This document shows, piece by piece, positions 16,340 through 25,678 of a stretch of 42,118 nt of DNA. A model generated the notes under the pieces. That model had not been told where the DNA came from. It worked only from the letters and a program-made list of their open reading frames with translations, and made no database searches. This DNA comes from Bacteroidota bacterium (GTDB lineage: Bacteria > Bacteroidota > Bacteroidia > Chitinophagales > Saprospiraceae). Location of the stretch: positions 1 to 42,118 of the forward strand of contig DROJ01000092.1 in NCBI GenBank assembly GCA_011321935.1. The letters run 5' to 3'. The first letter of the stretch is position 1. Each line of letters starts with the position of its first letter. The position numbers were made by a program, and so were the translations under genes.

Positions 16340-16443
16340 GTGCAGTGATTCGTAATTAGTTGATTAGTGATTAGTTCGCCAAATCCTTGACAATGTAGTA
16401 TTTACCAAAAAATAAATAGTCCGCTAATTACGGATCGAACCAT
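16340..16443. repeat. About 105-bp repeat family, copy 3
   Basis: It differs from copy 2 at only a handful of positions (for example TGTAGTA for TGTGGTA and CGGATCGAACCAT at the end). Same orientation as copy 2. Confidence 0.9.
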
Positions 16444-16518
16444 TAGTTGTACTTTAACACTTTGGAAAAATGAGCTGTTTTGCTTGGCCACTTGTAAGAA
16501 AAATCCACCGGCTATGGG

Positions 16519-16576
16519 AAATTGCCGGGTAAAATCGCTGGCATTGCCCGGCAATTTTCTATTGCCCGGCAATTTG
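16519..16576. repeat. TTGCCCGGCAA hairpin cluster
   Basis: AATTGCCGGG and CCCGGCAATT form a 10-bp stem over a 17-base loop; the right half is then repeated (ATTGCCCGGCAATTT). It lies downstream of rmlB on the minus strand and could help end its transcript. Confidence 0.6.
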
Positions 16577-16626
16577 TACAAAAGTGTCAAATCCGAATAA
16601 GGAAAAAAGGTTTCCCAAACCACTCC

Positions 16627-17679
16627 TCAAGCATACTGCTCATCATAATATTTCTGGTATGCCCCCGAGGTCACATTCTCCAACCATTTCTCGTTCGCTA
16701 AATACCATTCCGCAGTCCTTTTCAAACCTTCCTCCGGTTGAATGGTCGGCTCCCATCCGAGTTCGTTTTTCAGTTTTGTGGCATCAATGGCATAGCGGCG
16801 GTCATGGCCGGGGCGGTCTTTTACAAATTCAATTAATTTACGGGACGAACCTACCTCCCTGCCCAATTGCTCATCAACGGTATCGCAGAGGGTTTCCACA
16901 AGTTCAATGTTTTTGCGCTCGTTGTTGCCGCCTATATTATAGGTTTCCCCTTTTTTTCCTTTATGAAAAATAAGGTCAATGGCCTCGGCATGGTCAACTA
17001 CCCAAAGCCAATCGCGGGTATATTTTCCGTCGCCATATATGGGCAGGGGTTTATTGTGTTTTATATTATTGATGACAAGCGGGATCAATTTTTCCGGAAA
17101 TTGATTGGGACCGTAATTATTGGAACAATTGGAAATAACAATCGGCAGGCCATATGTATGGAAATAGGCGCGCACCAAATGATCGGACGACGCCTTCGAG
17201 GCAGAATAAGGCGACCTCGGATCATAAGCTGTCGTTTCAACAAAAAAACCCGTATCGCCCAATGAGCCATAAACTTCATCGGTAGAAACGTGGTAAAATA
17301 ATTTATTTTTAAAATCGCCCCAATTGTTTTTTGCGGCGTTTAATAAATTGACCGTACCGACTATATTCGCTTCAATAAATTCCAAAGGGTTGGTAATGGA
17401 ACGGTCAACATGCGACTCGGCAGCCAAATGTATTACCCCGTCAAAATCGTATTTTTCAAAAAGGGAATTAATAAATTGCTGGTCGGTAATACAGCCTTTT
17501 ACGAAAGTATAATTTTTATTGTTTTCTATATCCGTTATATTTTCCAGATTGCCGGCATAAGTCAATTTATCTAAATTAACGATATGGTAATCCGGGTATT
17601 TATTTACAAATAAACGGACGAGGTGCGAGCCGATAAAACCCGCTCCGCCGGTTATTAAAATTTGTTTTTTGAAATCCAT
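16627..17679 (-). CDS. rfbB: dTDP-glucose 4,6-dehydratase
   Basis: A 350-aa extended short-chain dehydrogenase matching RmlB/RfbB, which converts dTDP-glucose to dTDP-4-keto-6-deoxyglucose on the way to dTDP-rhamnose and other deoxysugars. The NAD-binding TGGAGFIG is at 10-17; the catalytic triplet TDE is at 133-135 in HVSTDEVYG; YxxxK is YSASK at 158-162; FIEANIVGTVNLL and GDGKYTRDWLWVVDHA are family signatures. Length is typical. It lies behind the UDP-glucuronate decarboxylase gene but is separated from it by a terminator hairpin and a palindromic element, so the two need not form an operon. rmlA, rmlC and rmlD are not in the window. Confidence 0.95.
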   Translation of the reverse strand: MDFKKQILITGGAGFIGSHLVRLFVNKYPDYHIVNLDKLTYAGNLENITDIENNKNYTFVKGCITDQQFINSLFEKYDFDGVIHLAAESHVDRSITNPLEFIEANIVGTVNLLNAAKNNWGDFKNKLFYHVSTDEVYGSLGDTGFFVETTAYDPRSPYSASKASSDHLVRAYFHTYGLPIVISNCSNNYGPNQFPEKLIPLVINNIKHNKPLPIYGDGKYTRDWLWVVDHAEAIDLIFHKGKKGETYNIGGNNERKNIELVETLCDTVDEQLGREVGSSRKLIEFVKDRPGHDRRYAIDATKLKNELGWEPTIQPEEGLKRTAEWYLANEKWLENVTSGAYQKYYDEQYA

Positions 17680-17700
17680 AATCAGCGTTATATTTTTAAT

Positions 17701-17742
17701 AAAAAAACAGCGATTAAATTAATTAATAAAACCGCTGTTTTT
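17701..17742 (-). terminator. Terminator hairpin between the sugar genes
   Basis: On the minus strand AAAACAGCG and CGCTGTTTTTTT pair across an AT-rich loop. It lies between the UDP-glucuronate decarboxylase gene and rfbB, so it may separate or attenuate them. Confidence 0.6.
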
Positions 17743-17754
17743 ATATTTTATTTG

Positions 17755-17959
17755 GTAACTACTTACCACTCCCCTCAAAACTGTTGATTTCACTAACCCC
17801 CGACTTCAGTCGGGGGGAAAGCACAAAACTTTATCGGGTTTTAACCCAAAAACATGCACGTTTGTTTTGGGTTAAAACCCAGATTTGTGCATTGCCCACC
17901 CCCGACTGAAGTCGGGGGTTAGTGAATTAAACAATATTGAAGGGGTGGTAAGTAGTTAC
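17755..17959. mobile_element. Palindromic mini-element, copy C of the GTAACTA family
   Basis: A 205-bp nested palindrome with ends GTAACTACTTACCAC on both sides. The second layer, CTGTTGATTTCACTAACCCCCGAC, corresponds to the arm of copy B. An ACTTCAGTCGGGGG/CCCCCGACTGAAGT stem and an inner GGGTTTTAACCCAAAA/TTTTGGGTTAAAACCC pair follow. The ends are the cleanest of the three copies. Flanking 8-mers agree only weakly (5 of 8), so no target duplication is claimed here. Confidence 0.85.
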
Positions 17960-18066
17960 TTTTTTAATTTAAAAAAAACAGTGAAACAAAAATGATAAAT
18001 TACAAATTAAAAGAACGGACAACATACTTAATCATTAATCATTAATCATTTATCATTATCCATTAA

Positions 18067-19011
18067 TCATTTCTTCACCGCTTTTTTAAAATACTCATAA
18101 GTTATTTTCAAGCCTTCGGCACGCGTCACTTTGGGCTCCCAACCGAGCACTTCTTTTGCCCGCGAAATATTCGGGCGGCGTTTTTTCGGATCATCAATCG
18201 GTAGCGGCCGGTGGACAATTTTTGCTTTTGGATTTTTGACCAAAGCCATGATTTCCTCCGCAAATTCGAGCATGTTCATTTCCGATGGGTTGCCGATATT
18301 GACAGGCTGGTCGTAATCGCTCATCAGCAGGCGGTAAATGCCTTCCACCAAATCGTCCACATAACAGAAGCTCCTCGTTTGTGTGCCGTCGCCAAAAATG
18401 GTCAGCCCCTCACCACGGATGGCTTGCGAGAAAAACGCGGGCAAAACCCGTCCGTCATCTACCCTCATGCGCGGGCCATAGGTATTGAAAATACGGACCA
18501 TTCGGGTCTCCACCCCGTGGTAGGTATTATAAGCCATCGTGATAGCTTCGAGGAAGCGCTTGGCCTCGTCATATACCCCGCGCGGACCGATGGGGTTCAC
18601 ATTGCCCCAATACTCCTCCACCTGTGGGTGAACGAGCGGATCGCCATAAACCTCCGAGGTGGAAGCTACGAGTATCCTCGCCCTTTTTGCTTTGGCCACG
18701 CCCAAAACATTGTGCGTACCGAGCGCACCTACTTTCAGCGTTTGGATGGGCATTTTCAGGTAGTCAATCGGACTTGCCGGGGAGGCAAAATGGAGGATGT
18801 AATGGATGTCGCCCGGCACATGGATGTACTTGGTGATGTCGTGGTGGTAAAATTCAAAATCCTCCCTCGGAAAGAGGTGTTCGATGTTGGCAATGTTGCC
18901 CGTCAGCAGGTTGTCCATGCCGATAACGTGGCAGCCTTCTTTCAAAAACCGGTCGCAGAGGTGCGAGCCGATAAACCCGGCAGCGCCTGTAATGAGTACT
19001 CTCTTTTTCAA
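18067..19011 (-). CDS. UDP-glucuronate decarboxylase (UDP-xylose synthase)
   Basis: A 314-aa extended SDR enzyme that fits UXS, which oxidises and decarboxylates UDP-glucuronate to UDP-xylose. NAD site TGAAGFIG is at 8-15; STSEVYGDP at about 117-125; the YxxxK dyad is Y147-DEA-K151 in [39 protein letters not shown] and VNIGNP are the usual family blocks. Xylose in surface glycans is a plausible use next to rfbB. An exact TAnnTTTG box lies about 150 bases upstream. Other NAD-dependent epimerases share many motifs, but the ASPxSPIDYLK-type block and length favour UXS. Confidence 0.9.
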   Translation of the reverse strand: MKKRVLITGAAGFIGSHLCDRFLKEGCHVIGMDNLLTGNIANIEHLFPREDFEFYHHDITKYIHVPGDIHYILHFASPASPIDYLKMPIQTLKVGALGTHNVLGVAKAKRARILVASTSEVYGDPLVHPQVEEYWGNVNPIGPRGVYDEAKRFLEAITMAYNTYHGVETRMVRIFNTYGPRMRVDDGRVLPAFFSQAIRGEGLTIFGDGTQTRSFCYVDDLVEGIYRLLMSDYDQPVNIGNPSEMNMLEFAEEIMALVKNPKAKIVHRPLPIDDPKKRRPNISRAKEVLGWEPKVTRAEGLKITYEYFKKAVKK

Positions 19012-19158
19012 AATGGAAATGTTTTTTCGGGATGCCCGGAAGATGATTTGCTCTATCGTTCCGAGGCCCTGTTTATTAAGTGTTTGTTTTTACGAAGGGG
19101 AATTTAGATTGTTCTGAGTAGGGAGTTGTGGAGTGAGTAGGCGAGACAGTTGCGGGCG

Positions 19159-19166
19159 CAAAGATA
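19159..19166 (-). promoter_or_regulatory. -7 promoter box for the UDP-glucuronate decarboxylase gene
   Basis: TATCTTTG on the minus strand, followed by CGCCCGC, matches TAnnTTTG exactly. Confidence 0.5.
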
Positions 19167-19301
19167 GTGTTTATGTGAAATGAAAAAAGAAAATGGGCCA
19201 TCATTTTTCGAAGAAAACCATTCATCATTTATCATCATCCGCCAAATTTTGTGAAAGAAAAAACATTCCCCATATTCGCACCGCACCAATTACCTTTTAC
19301 T

Positions 19302-20438
19302 ATGGAAAACCTGCACGAAACCTCTTCGCGTTCCGAACCTTTGCCCCCAAGTTCTCCTCACGACAAGCTGTTCAAAGCGGTGTTCAAGCGCACCGACTAT
19401 GCGAGGGCATTCTTGGCAGCCTGCCTGCCTGAACGCCTGCTCGCCCGGCTCGACCTTTCCACCCTGCGGCCCAGCGACACCGGCCGAGTGGACTCCAACT
19501 TCGAGGAAAATTTCTCCGACATCCAACTGACCTGCGACACCTACGACGGTGAGCAAGTGGAAATTGTCTTGATTTTGGAACACAAATCCTACATCCCAAG
19601 ACATGGCAGCTACCAGTACATGCACTACCAAGACGGCGTGTGGGGCATGCAGTTGCAAGAAAAAGATGCCGTGCCCACCCCGGTCGTCCCCGTCCTGATC
19701 TATCACGGCCCGGAAGGTTGGCAGCCCAAACCCTGGAAGGACTACCTCAAAGGTTGGCACGAAGTGTTCGCGCCCTACACCCCGCCCGGCGGCTGTGTTT
19801 TTGTGCCGCTGCATGGCATGTCCGACGAAAAAATAAAGCGCTTCCGCTATGGCTTTATGGTGGCCGCGCTCCTGCTTTTGAAACACCGCCTCGAAAGGGA
19901 CTACCTCTTGGAAAACCTGCCCAAAATATTTAACTTTGTCGAGTGCGACCCCGCAGAGAACGACATTGACAACCGGATAGAAAACCTGAAATATGCCCTC
20001 CGCTACCTGCAAGGCCTCACTGCCATCAAATGGAAGGAAGCAAAGGACAGTCTCAGATCTCTTAACTTAACTTTTCAAACTATGGATGTTCTGGATGAAG
20101 TAAAATACGAAGGAGTTCAAGAAGGTATCGAAATAGGTGTTGAAAAAGGTATCGGAATCGGTGTCGAAAAGGGCATCGAAATCGGTGCAAAAAAAGAAAA
20201 ATTCTTCTCTGTCAGAAGTATGCTCCGCAAAAATTTTGCGCAGGAACTCATCGCAGAGGTACAAAATGTCACCCTTGATTACATCGCCGACGTGGCCAAA
20301 CAAATGAAAAAAGAACCCGAAATAGCCCGCCTCCTCGAACAGGGCAAAACCGACCCCAAAAAAATCGCCGATGCCCTCAAGGTCTCCCCGTTTTTGGTGG
20401 AAGCAGTGAAAAGGGACATGAATGATTTGGCCGCTTAA
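19302..20438 (+). CDS. Rpn-family recombination-promoting nuclease/putative transposase
   Basis: A 378-aa protein of the Rpn/YhgA-like (transposase_31) family, PD-(D/E)xK nucleases that stimulate RecA-independent recombination. The N-terminal HDKLFKAVFKRTDYARAFL motif and the nuclease core VEIVLILEHKSYIPRHGSYQYMHYQ (E-x-K at LEHK) are characteristic, as are VLIYHGPEGW and the helical middle. Near residue 285 there is a short tandem peptide repeat, GIEIGVEKGIGIGVEKGIEIGAKK, also common in the family. I start at MENLHET; the longer ORF adds 17 residues with no family similarity. The last codons and downstream sequence are duplicated in tandem immediately behind the gene. The protein probably acts on DNA in the cytoplasm. 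Confidence 0.85.
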   Translation: MENLHETSSRSEPLPPSSPHDKLFKAVFKRTDYARAFLAACLPERLLARLDLSTLRPSDTGRVDSNFEENFSDIQLTCDTYDGEQVEIVLILEHKSYIPRHGSYQYMHYQDGVWGMQLQEKDAVPTPVVPVLIYHGPEGWQPKPWKDYLKGWHEVFAPYTPPGGCVFVPLHGMSDEKIKRFRYGFMVAALLLLKHRLERDYLLENLPKIFNFVECDPAENDIDNRIENLKYALRYLQGLTAIKWKEAKDSLRSLNLTFQTMDVLDEVKYEGVQEGIEIGVEKGIGIGVEKGIEIGAKKEKFFSVRSMLRKNFAQELIAEVQNVTLDYIADVAKQMKKEPEIARLLEQGKTDPKKIADALKVSPFLVEAVKRDMNDLAA

Positions 20439-20688
20439 TCCCTCTCTCCCCTCCCCTTCTTCATTTATTTCATAAAAAAAACGACAACGCTAAACCCCGT
20501 CTCCGTGCCCTTCCAAAAGAGGGGGAATTTATTCCCCCTCTTTTTGGCGGAAGCAGTGAAAAACGGCATGAATAATTTGGATGCTTAATCCTTCTCTCCC
20601 CTCCCCTTCTTCTTTTCTTTTATAAAAAACGACAACACTAAACCCCGTCTCCGTGCCCTTCCAAAAGAGGGGGAATTTATTCCCCCTC
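20391..20688 (+). repeat. 150-bp tandem duplication of the Rpn gene 3' end
   Basis: Unit 1 (20391-20540) covers the last 15 or so Rpn codons, the stop and the downstream DNA to TTCCCCCTC. Unit 2 (20541-20688) repeats it at about 90% identity, again with GGAAGCAGTGAAAA...GACATG/GGCATG and TTAATCC(C/T)TCTCTCCCC. Unit 2 thus carries a non-functional gene tail. Substitutions, including in the coding part, show that the duplication is not recent. Confidence 0.9.
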
Positions 20689-20746
20689 CGGCATCCCGAC
20701 AGCGGGGGAATAAATTCCCCCGCTCTCAGAAGGGCACGGAGACGGA
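20644..20746. repeat. Inverted repeat, CCGTCTCCGTGCCCTTC family
   Basis: CCGTCTCCGTGCCCTTCCAAAAG with a GGGGGAATTTATTCCCCC palindrome is answered by the inverted GAGGGGG-type and AGAAGGGCACGGAGACGG arms. The same sequence forms the core of the perfect palindrome at 41993-42118. Confidence 0.85.
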
Positions 20747-20814
20747 CGGCCACATTCTTCCGCTTCTTCTGGAAAGCTGCGCACATATTCCTCCCAACTG
20801 CCGCCCTGCCATTT

Positions 20815-20875
20815 GCCAGTAACACGGACGGAAGTCCGTGCCATTGTTGCACGGACTTCCGTCCGTGTTACTGGC
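20815..20875. repeat. 26-bp perfect hairpin (ACGGACGGAAGTCCGT words)
   Basis: GCCAGTAACACGGACGGAAG... and its exact inverse are separated by a 9-base loop. Each arm contains its own small palindrome ACGGACGGAAGTCCGT. Confidence 0.9.
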
Positions 20876-20882
20876 GCCCTAC

Positions 20883-20909
20883 AAAAAAAGAGCTGCCTTT
20901 CGGCAGCTC
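20883..20909 (-). terminator. Intrinsic terminator of the SprB-repeat gene
   Basis: On the minus strand GAGCTGCC-GAAA-GGCAGCTC is followed by seven T: a perfect 8-bp stem with a GNRA tetraloop. Confidence 0.9.
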
Positions 20910-20962
20910 CCTATGTTATGCTAAAAAAACTATGTAATGAAAAAAGACTTAATTCGCTTTTT

Positions 20963-23900
20963 CTAATTGGACTTGAACACCTTCATCAACTGCGTTTTCA
21001 TCCTTCTGCGTTGCAATTTTATCACATACAAACCTTCGTAATAGCCGTTCAGGTCGATCTCGAATTTCTCCGTATTGGCAGGTATCTCGAATGTTTGCAA
21101 CACTTTGCCGAAAGGCGAAACGACCGAGCCAAAGGCCACTTCTTCGTTGGCTTTAAGCAACTCAACCGTAACCCTTCCCGTCGTTGGGTTGGGGAAAGTA
21201 TGAGCCAGCATGGTTCGTTCAGGTTGGAACATTACGCTTGCCGTTTGTGAATATCCCTCCTCTTCGGAGTCGTCCATCTGCTGATACTTTATGCGGTATA
21301 TATTTTCTCCAAAACGCGGTTGCTTGTCCATGTGTTGGTAGGTAGAGTTTTCTACACCTTCTACTCCTCGGAGTATGGCGAAGGTGCTGAAATCACTTCC
21401 ATCCTCTGATTTTTCAAGAAAGAAAATCGTATTTTTTGTGTCTCCATTAACCTCAAATTTCACCATCACCTCTTCGCCCTGCAACTCTGCATTGACATCG
21501 CTAATCAGAAGGGATGGCCTGCTTCCGCAGTTTTCGATTTCTACCGTGGTTGAGACAGAGAAGGAGCAGCCAAAACGGGTAACTGTCAACGAAACTGGAT
21601 AGAACCCTTCATTGGGCCATTGCGACAGCGCAACCCTTGTGGTGGCAGTGGAAGGCGAACCGCCGCTGAACTGCCAAAAATAATCCGCGCCTGCCCCGGC
21701 GATGGCTGCCTCAAAACGGCCTTGCTCGTTCATGCAAAGCAAGTTCGGTTCATCAATGATTTGCGAAAGCGGAAAGGCAATGATTTCTTTGGCCACCACA
21801 TTGCTCTCGCCGATGTAATCGCTGCAGCCTTCCCTCCTTGAACAACGGATATAATAAGTGGAGACACCTATCGGTCCGGGGTCATAAGTAGGGCTGTTCG
21901 AGTTGGGGATGATAGACCAGTTTGGATCGGTCGGGCCATTGTAGATCGGTACCGAACTTTTCAGCCACAGGTACTCGATGTTGCCGTAGCCGCCCGAAGG
22001 AAGGACAATATTTACGATCTCCGCAGGGTCGGCACCAACGCCGCAAAGCTGCTCATCGTAGCCAGTCACGCCGCCATCAGTTACGTTGTCGCATTCCCTG
22101 AAAATGCCCATGTCAATGGTCAGGTTGTCGAGGGTAAAGGGCAGCACGGTGATCGGGTCGGTAAAGCCGCTCACAAGGTCGGCATCGCTGTCAATATTGT
22201 CGTCGTTGCCGACATCTTTTGGTGAAATTTCATAGCCGCCGGGAGGGAAACTCGCGGGCATAAATTCAATCACATAATTGCCGGCAAAAATATCTTCAAA
22301 AAGGTAGTTGCCCAGAAGGTCGGTGACCTGCTGCGCAAGGATGGTATTGGCTGGCCAAGACCTCAACCGGACAATGACCCCCGGCACTCCCGCCTCGTTC
22401 GGGTCTTGCAGCCCGTCGTGGTTTTGGTCGTACCACACCTTGTCTCCCAAATCTATTTTTTCATCTAAAATAATCATCCCGCAGTCCCATCGGCTTTCGT
22501 ATTCTCCCTGTGAAATAGGGAAGCCCTGCGTCTGCCCGGTCGTCGGGTCAGGGTCGCTGTCGAGCAGGTCGTTGCCGACGTTTTGGTAGGTGACCACATG
22601 GTTGGGAGGAGTGTCGAATGTCAGCCGGTAAAAACCCGAAAGCAGGCCATCGAAAGCATAAAAACCATCCGCTTCGGAGACAGTGCTCAGGTCAACGGCA
22701 TCCCCGTTTCCGTCGGTGCCGGTGAGGTGGACAGTGATGCCGCCGACACCAACTTCCATCAAATCCTGGATGCCGTTTTGGTTCTCGTCGTTCCAGATAT
22801 AGTCCCCGATTTTTGAGGGTTCGATGAGGGTGATTTGAGCGGTAGCGGTACAACTGTTTGCGTCGGTAACAGTGACCGAATGAGTGCCGCCGCTGAGGCC
22901 GGAAACATTGGCCACGTTGGCGCCATTGCTCCAAAGGATGGAGTACGGAGGCACGCCTCCAGTTACGGCAACTTCTGCGCTGCCTTCTGTTCCTCCAAAT
23001 GTTTCTACTTCCGAAAGGATATTTGCGGTAGCGACCAAAAGGGGCGGCGAATTGACGGTCGCCGAATTGGTGACCGAGCATCCATCAGAATCGGTAACGG
23101 TCACGTCGTAAGTTCCAAAAAAGAGGTCGTTTATTTGCGGGGTCGTTTCGCCATTTGACCACTCATACGAGTAAGGCGGCGTGCCATCAACTCCCGAAGC
23201 TATTGCCACTCCATTGGCCACATCAAAACAGGTGGCATCAAAGGCATTGGTGGTGGAAGAAATGGTGGTGGTGGAAATGATCTGCGCTGCACTTGAAACC
23301 TGACAGCCGTGCGCATCGGTTATGGTCACCCCGTAGCTGCCGACTCCCAGCCCAAAAATGGCCTGGGTCGCCTGCCCCGTTTCCCATAAAATCTCATAGG
23401 GCTGCGTGCCGCCTTCGACCACGGCAACGGCAACTCCATCCGTATCGTCCACGCATACCACATTTATATTATTAAAACCCAAAGTCAGCCCAGCGGGCTG
23501 CGTCACGTTCACCACCAAGGTTTCGATGCAATTATTGGCATCGGTAACAGTGAGGCCATATGCGCCTGCAACCAAATTTGAAATGGCAGGGGAAGTCGAA
23601 TTGGAAGGGTCGTTCCATTGATAAGTATAAGGCGAAGTACCGCCTGCCACAGACACCGAAACAGCTCCGTCAGAAAAGCCAAAACAGGAGACATTGGTGA
23701 CCTGTTCGGTAATCTGCATCTGCGATGGGGCATCTATTGTGATGCTGCCCTGAGCGGTGCAGCCGTTGGCATCGGTAACGGTTACGGTGTATGTGCCGGC
23801 GCCCACATCGTCCAGCATTTGCACGGCAGGGTTGCCCGGTGCATCCCATTCGTAGAGATAGCCGCCGTTGCCAAATTCAGTGCCTCCCGTCACGTTCACA

Positions 23901-25678
23901 ATGGCCGTCCCGTCGCTTGAATCAAAGCAAGATGCTGGCGTGGAACTCAGCGAAAGGTCGAGTGCCGTCGGCTCCGAAATGCTCGTGCTTCCGGTAACTG
24001 AGCAGCCAATCGGATCGGTTACGGTCACATTATAAACGCCGGGCGCGAGTCCCGTTGCTGTCGGATTTGCCGAAGGCGGAACATTGTCCCAAATTACGCT
24101 AAAACCGCTGATGTCCTGACCGACCACGGCAACCGTTGCCGTTCCGTCATTTGCGCCAAAACAAAGCACATCGGTGGTCGAAATATTCAATACCGCAAGG
24201 TCGGGCGCACCCACTGATTGGCTTGCAGTTGCACTGCAATTATTGGCATCGGTAACAGTCACAGAATAAGTGCCTTGCGGCAAATTGGCAGCCGTCGCTG
24301 TGGTCTGCGCAGCGGGGTCATCCCATAAATAGGTGTAAGGTGCCACGCCCCCAGTCACCTGCGCGGTGGCCGTCCCGTCCGATGAATCGCCGCAAGTGGC
24401 ATCCACGCCGGAAGTGCTCAAATCCAAAGGCACGGCAGCATCAATTTGCGCTGTCCCGGTGCCGATGCAGCCCCGGTCGTCGGTGACCACCACCTCGTAA
24501 GTGGAAGGGGCAAGTGCCGTAGCTGTTTGGGTTGTTTGCGATAGGCCATCGTTCCATGAATATGAAAAAGGAGCGCTGCCGTCGGGCACGTCGGCAACCG
24601 TTGCAGTGCCGTCATTTGCGCCCACGCAAGTTTCTGCGGTAGCAGCAGTTTGCACATTCAGTGCCGGGCCATCGTTCAAGGTATAAGAAAGGCTGCCTGT
24701 GCAGCCATTGGCATCGGTAACGACTACTTCAAAAACGCCCGCGCCTTGATTTATTAAAATGGAATCCGTTTCGCCGGGCAGGCCGGTCCATTGGTAAGTA
24801 TAAGGAGCGGCGCCCCCTGATACGTTTATCACTGCCACCGACCCGTCGTTTGCCTCCAAACAGGTTTCGTCCATTCCGAACATGCCGGGTACAATGTCTC
24901 CGGTTACGGTCACTGTGACCATGTTGGAAACGCCGTCGTAATCGAGGCATCCATGCCTTCTGGAAAGGCGGATGTAATAGGTGGTCTCGGTGATTTCTTC
25001 GGGGTTGAACAAGGACATCGTTGCCCCGTCTATTTCCGTCCAATCGGCATTCATGGGCGTATAAGGAGTGCCGGTGGTACTGCTCACCCATTGGTATTCC
25101 ATGGCCAACGAACCGCCGGAAGGGAAGACCACATTGGTCAGTGCGGCGGGGTCGTAAGGCGGCTGGCAAAACACTTGGTCTTGGCCGATCTCGCCGCCGT
25201 CGGTCACGTTGTCGCAGCAGATGGCTTCTTTGACCACAATGTTGCTTTCGCCGATATAATCAGTGCAACCTGAGCGGCGCACACAGCGCCTGAACCAAGT
25301 CGTTTCGGTAATCGGCCCGGGGTCGTATTCTGCACTCGTCGAACCAATGATAGGGTCCCAAAACGAGGACGGCAGCGTCGGGTCGTCGGTAGTCGATATC
25401 CAGATAAATTCGAGCGTACCCGTACCCCCGATGGGCATTTCCACGCTAGTAATGATGGAGGGGTCCCAGTCGGGGTTGGGGCAGCCGAACTCGTCGGCCT
25501 CGATGATGCCGCCGTTGATGACGTTGTCGCATTGGGAGAAGGAAAGGTTGGCCAGCAGAAGAAAAGAAGCAGCCAAGAGAAGCCCTTTTGAGAAAAGTTG
25601 ATGGACAACAGGTCTCTGGGTTCTGTCATTTTTTTGAGATTGGTCAAACCGCACGAACTGCGTGAAAGAATCTCTCAT
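20963..25678 (-). CDS. Giant SprB-repeat surface protein with T9SS sorting domain
   Basis: A 1571-aa secreted protein. The signal helix is GLLLAASFLLLANLSFSQ. Two CDNV(I/T)(N/D)GG modules of about 110 residues follow, then nine SprB-type repeats of about 70 residues (pattern CxxxxDGxxxV...GGxxPYxYxW...GxYxVTVTDANGC). Next come two SdrD B-like domains (GDYIWNDENQNGIQD, GDKVWYDQNHDGLQD), a third CDNVTDGG module, a PKD-like segment and a type A T9SS C-terminal domain (FPNPTTGRVTVELL...YEGLYVIKLQ). Repeat 9 lacks the Cys. SprB is the mobile gliding adhesin of Flavobacterium; this smaller relative is probably an exported adhesin. The start at MRDSFTQ is preferred over one 13 codons upstream. Confidence 0.92.
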   Translation of the reverse strand: MRDSFTQFVRFDQSQKNDRTQRPVVHQLFSKGLLLAASFLLLANLSFSQCDNVINGGIIEADEFGCPNPDWDPSIITSVEMPIGGTGTLEFIWISTTDDPTLPSSFWDPIIGSTSAEYDPGPITETTWFRRCVRRSGCTDYIGESNIVVKEAICCDNVTDGGEIGQDQVFCQPPYDPAALTNVVFPSGGSLAMEYQWVSSTTGTPYTPMNADWTEIDGATMSLFNPEEITETTYYIRLSRRHGCLDYDGVSNMVTVTVTGDIVPGMFGMDETCLEANDGSVAVINVSGGAAPYTYQWTGLPGETDSILINQGAGVFEVVVTDANGCTGSLSYTLNDGPALNVQTAATAETCVGANDGTATVADVPDGSAPFSYSWNDGLSQTTQTATALAPSTYEVVVTDDRGCIGTGTAQIDAAVPLDLSTSGVDATCGDSSDGTATAQVTGGVAPYTYLWDDPAAQTTATAANLPQGTYSVTVTDANNCSATASQSVGAPDLAVLNISTTDVLCFGANDGTATVAVVGQDISGFSVIWDNVPPSANPTATGLAPGVYNVTVTDPIGCSVTGSTSISEPTALDLSLSSTPASCFDSSDGTAIVNVTGGTEFGNGGYLYEWDAPGNPAVQMLDDVGAGTYTVTVTDANGCTAQGSITIDAPSQMQITEQVTNVSCFGFSDGAVSVSVAGGTSPYTYQWNDPSNSTSPAISNLVAGAYGLTVTDANNCIETLVVNVTQPAGLTLGFNNINVVCVDDTDGVAVAVVEGGTQPYEILWETGQATQAIFGLGVGSYGVTITDAHGCQVSSAAQIISTTTISSTTNAFDATCFDVANGVAIASGVDGTPPYSYEWSNGETTPQINDLFFGTYDVTVTDSDGCSVTNSATVNSPPLLVATANILSEVETFGGTEGSAEVAVTGGVPPYSILWSNGANVANVSGLSGGTHSVTVTDANSCTATAQITLIEPSKIGDYIWNDENQNGIQDLMEVGVGGITVHLTGTDGNGDAVDLSTVSEADGFYAFDGLLSGFYRLTFDTPPNHVVTYQNVGNDLLDSDPDPTTGQTQGFPISQGEYESRWDCGMIILDEKIDLGDKVWYDQNHDGLQDPNEAGVPGVIVRLRSWPANTILAQQVTDLLGNYLFEDIFAGNYVIEFMPASFPPGGYEISPKDVGNDDNIDSDADLVSGFTDPITVLPFTLDNLTIDMGIFRECDNVTDGGVTGYDEQLCGVGADPAEIVNIVLPSGGYGNIEYLWLKSSVPIYNGPTDPNWSIIPNSNSPTYDPGPIGVSTYYIRCSRREGCSDYIGESNVVAKEIIAFPLSQIIDEPNLLCMNEQGRFEAAIAGAGADYFWQFSGGSPSTATTRVALSQWPNEGFYPVSLTVTRFGCSFSVSTTVEIENCGSRPSLLISDVNAELQGEEVMVKFEVNGDTKNTIFFLEKSEDGSDFSTFAILRGVEGVENSTYQHMDKQPRFGENIYRIKYQQMDDSEEEGYSQTASVMFQPERTMLAHTFPNPTTGRVTVELLKANEEVAFGSVVSPFGKVLQTFEIPANTEKFEIDLNGYYEGLYVIKLQRRRMKTQLMKVFKSN

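Noticed and set aside
18211-19107. 298-aa plus-strand ORF opposite the UDP-glucuronate decarboxylase gene
   Set aside because: Complement of a clear SDR enzyme with all motifs; no domain in the shadow.
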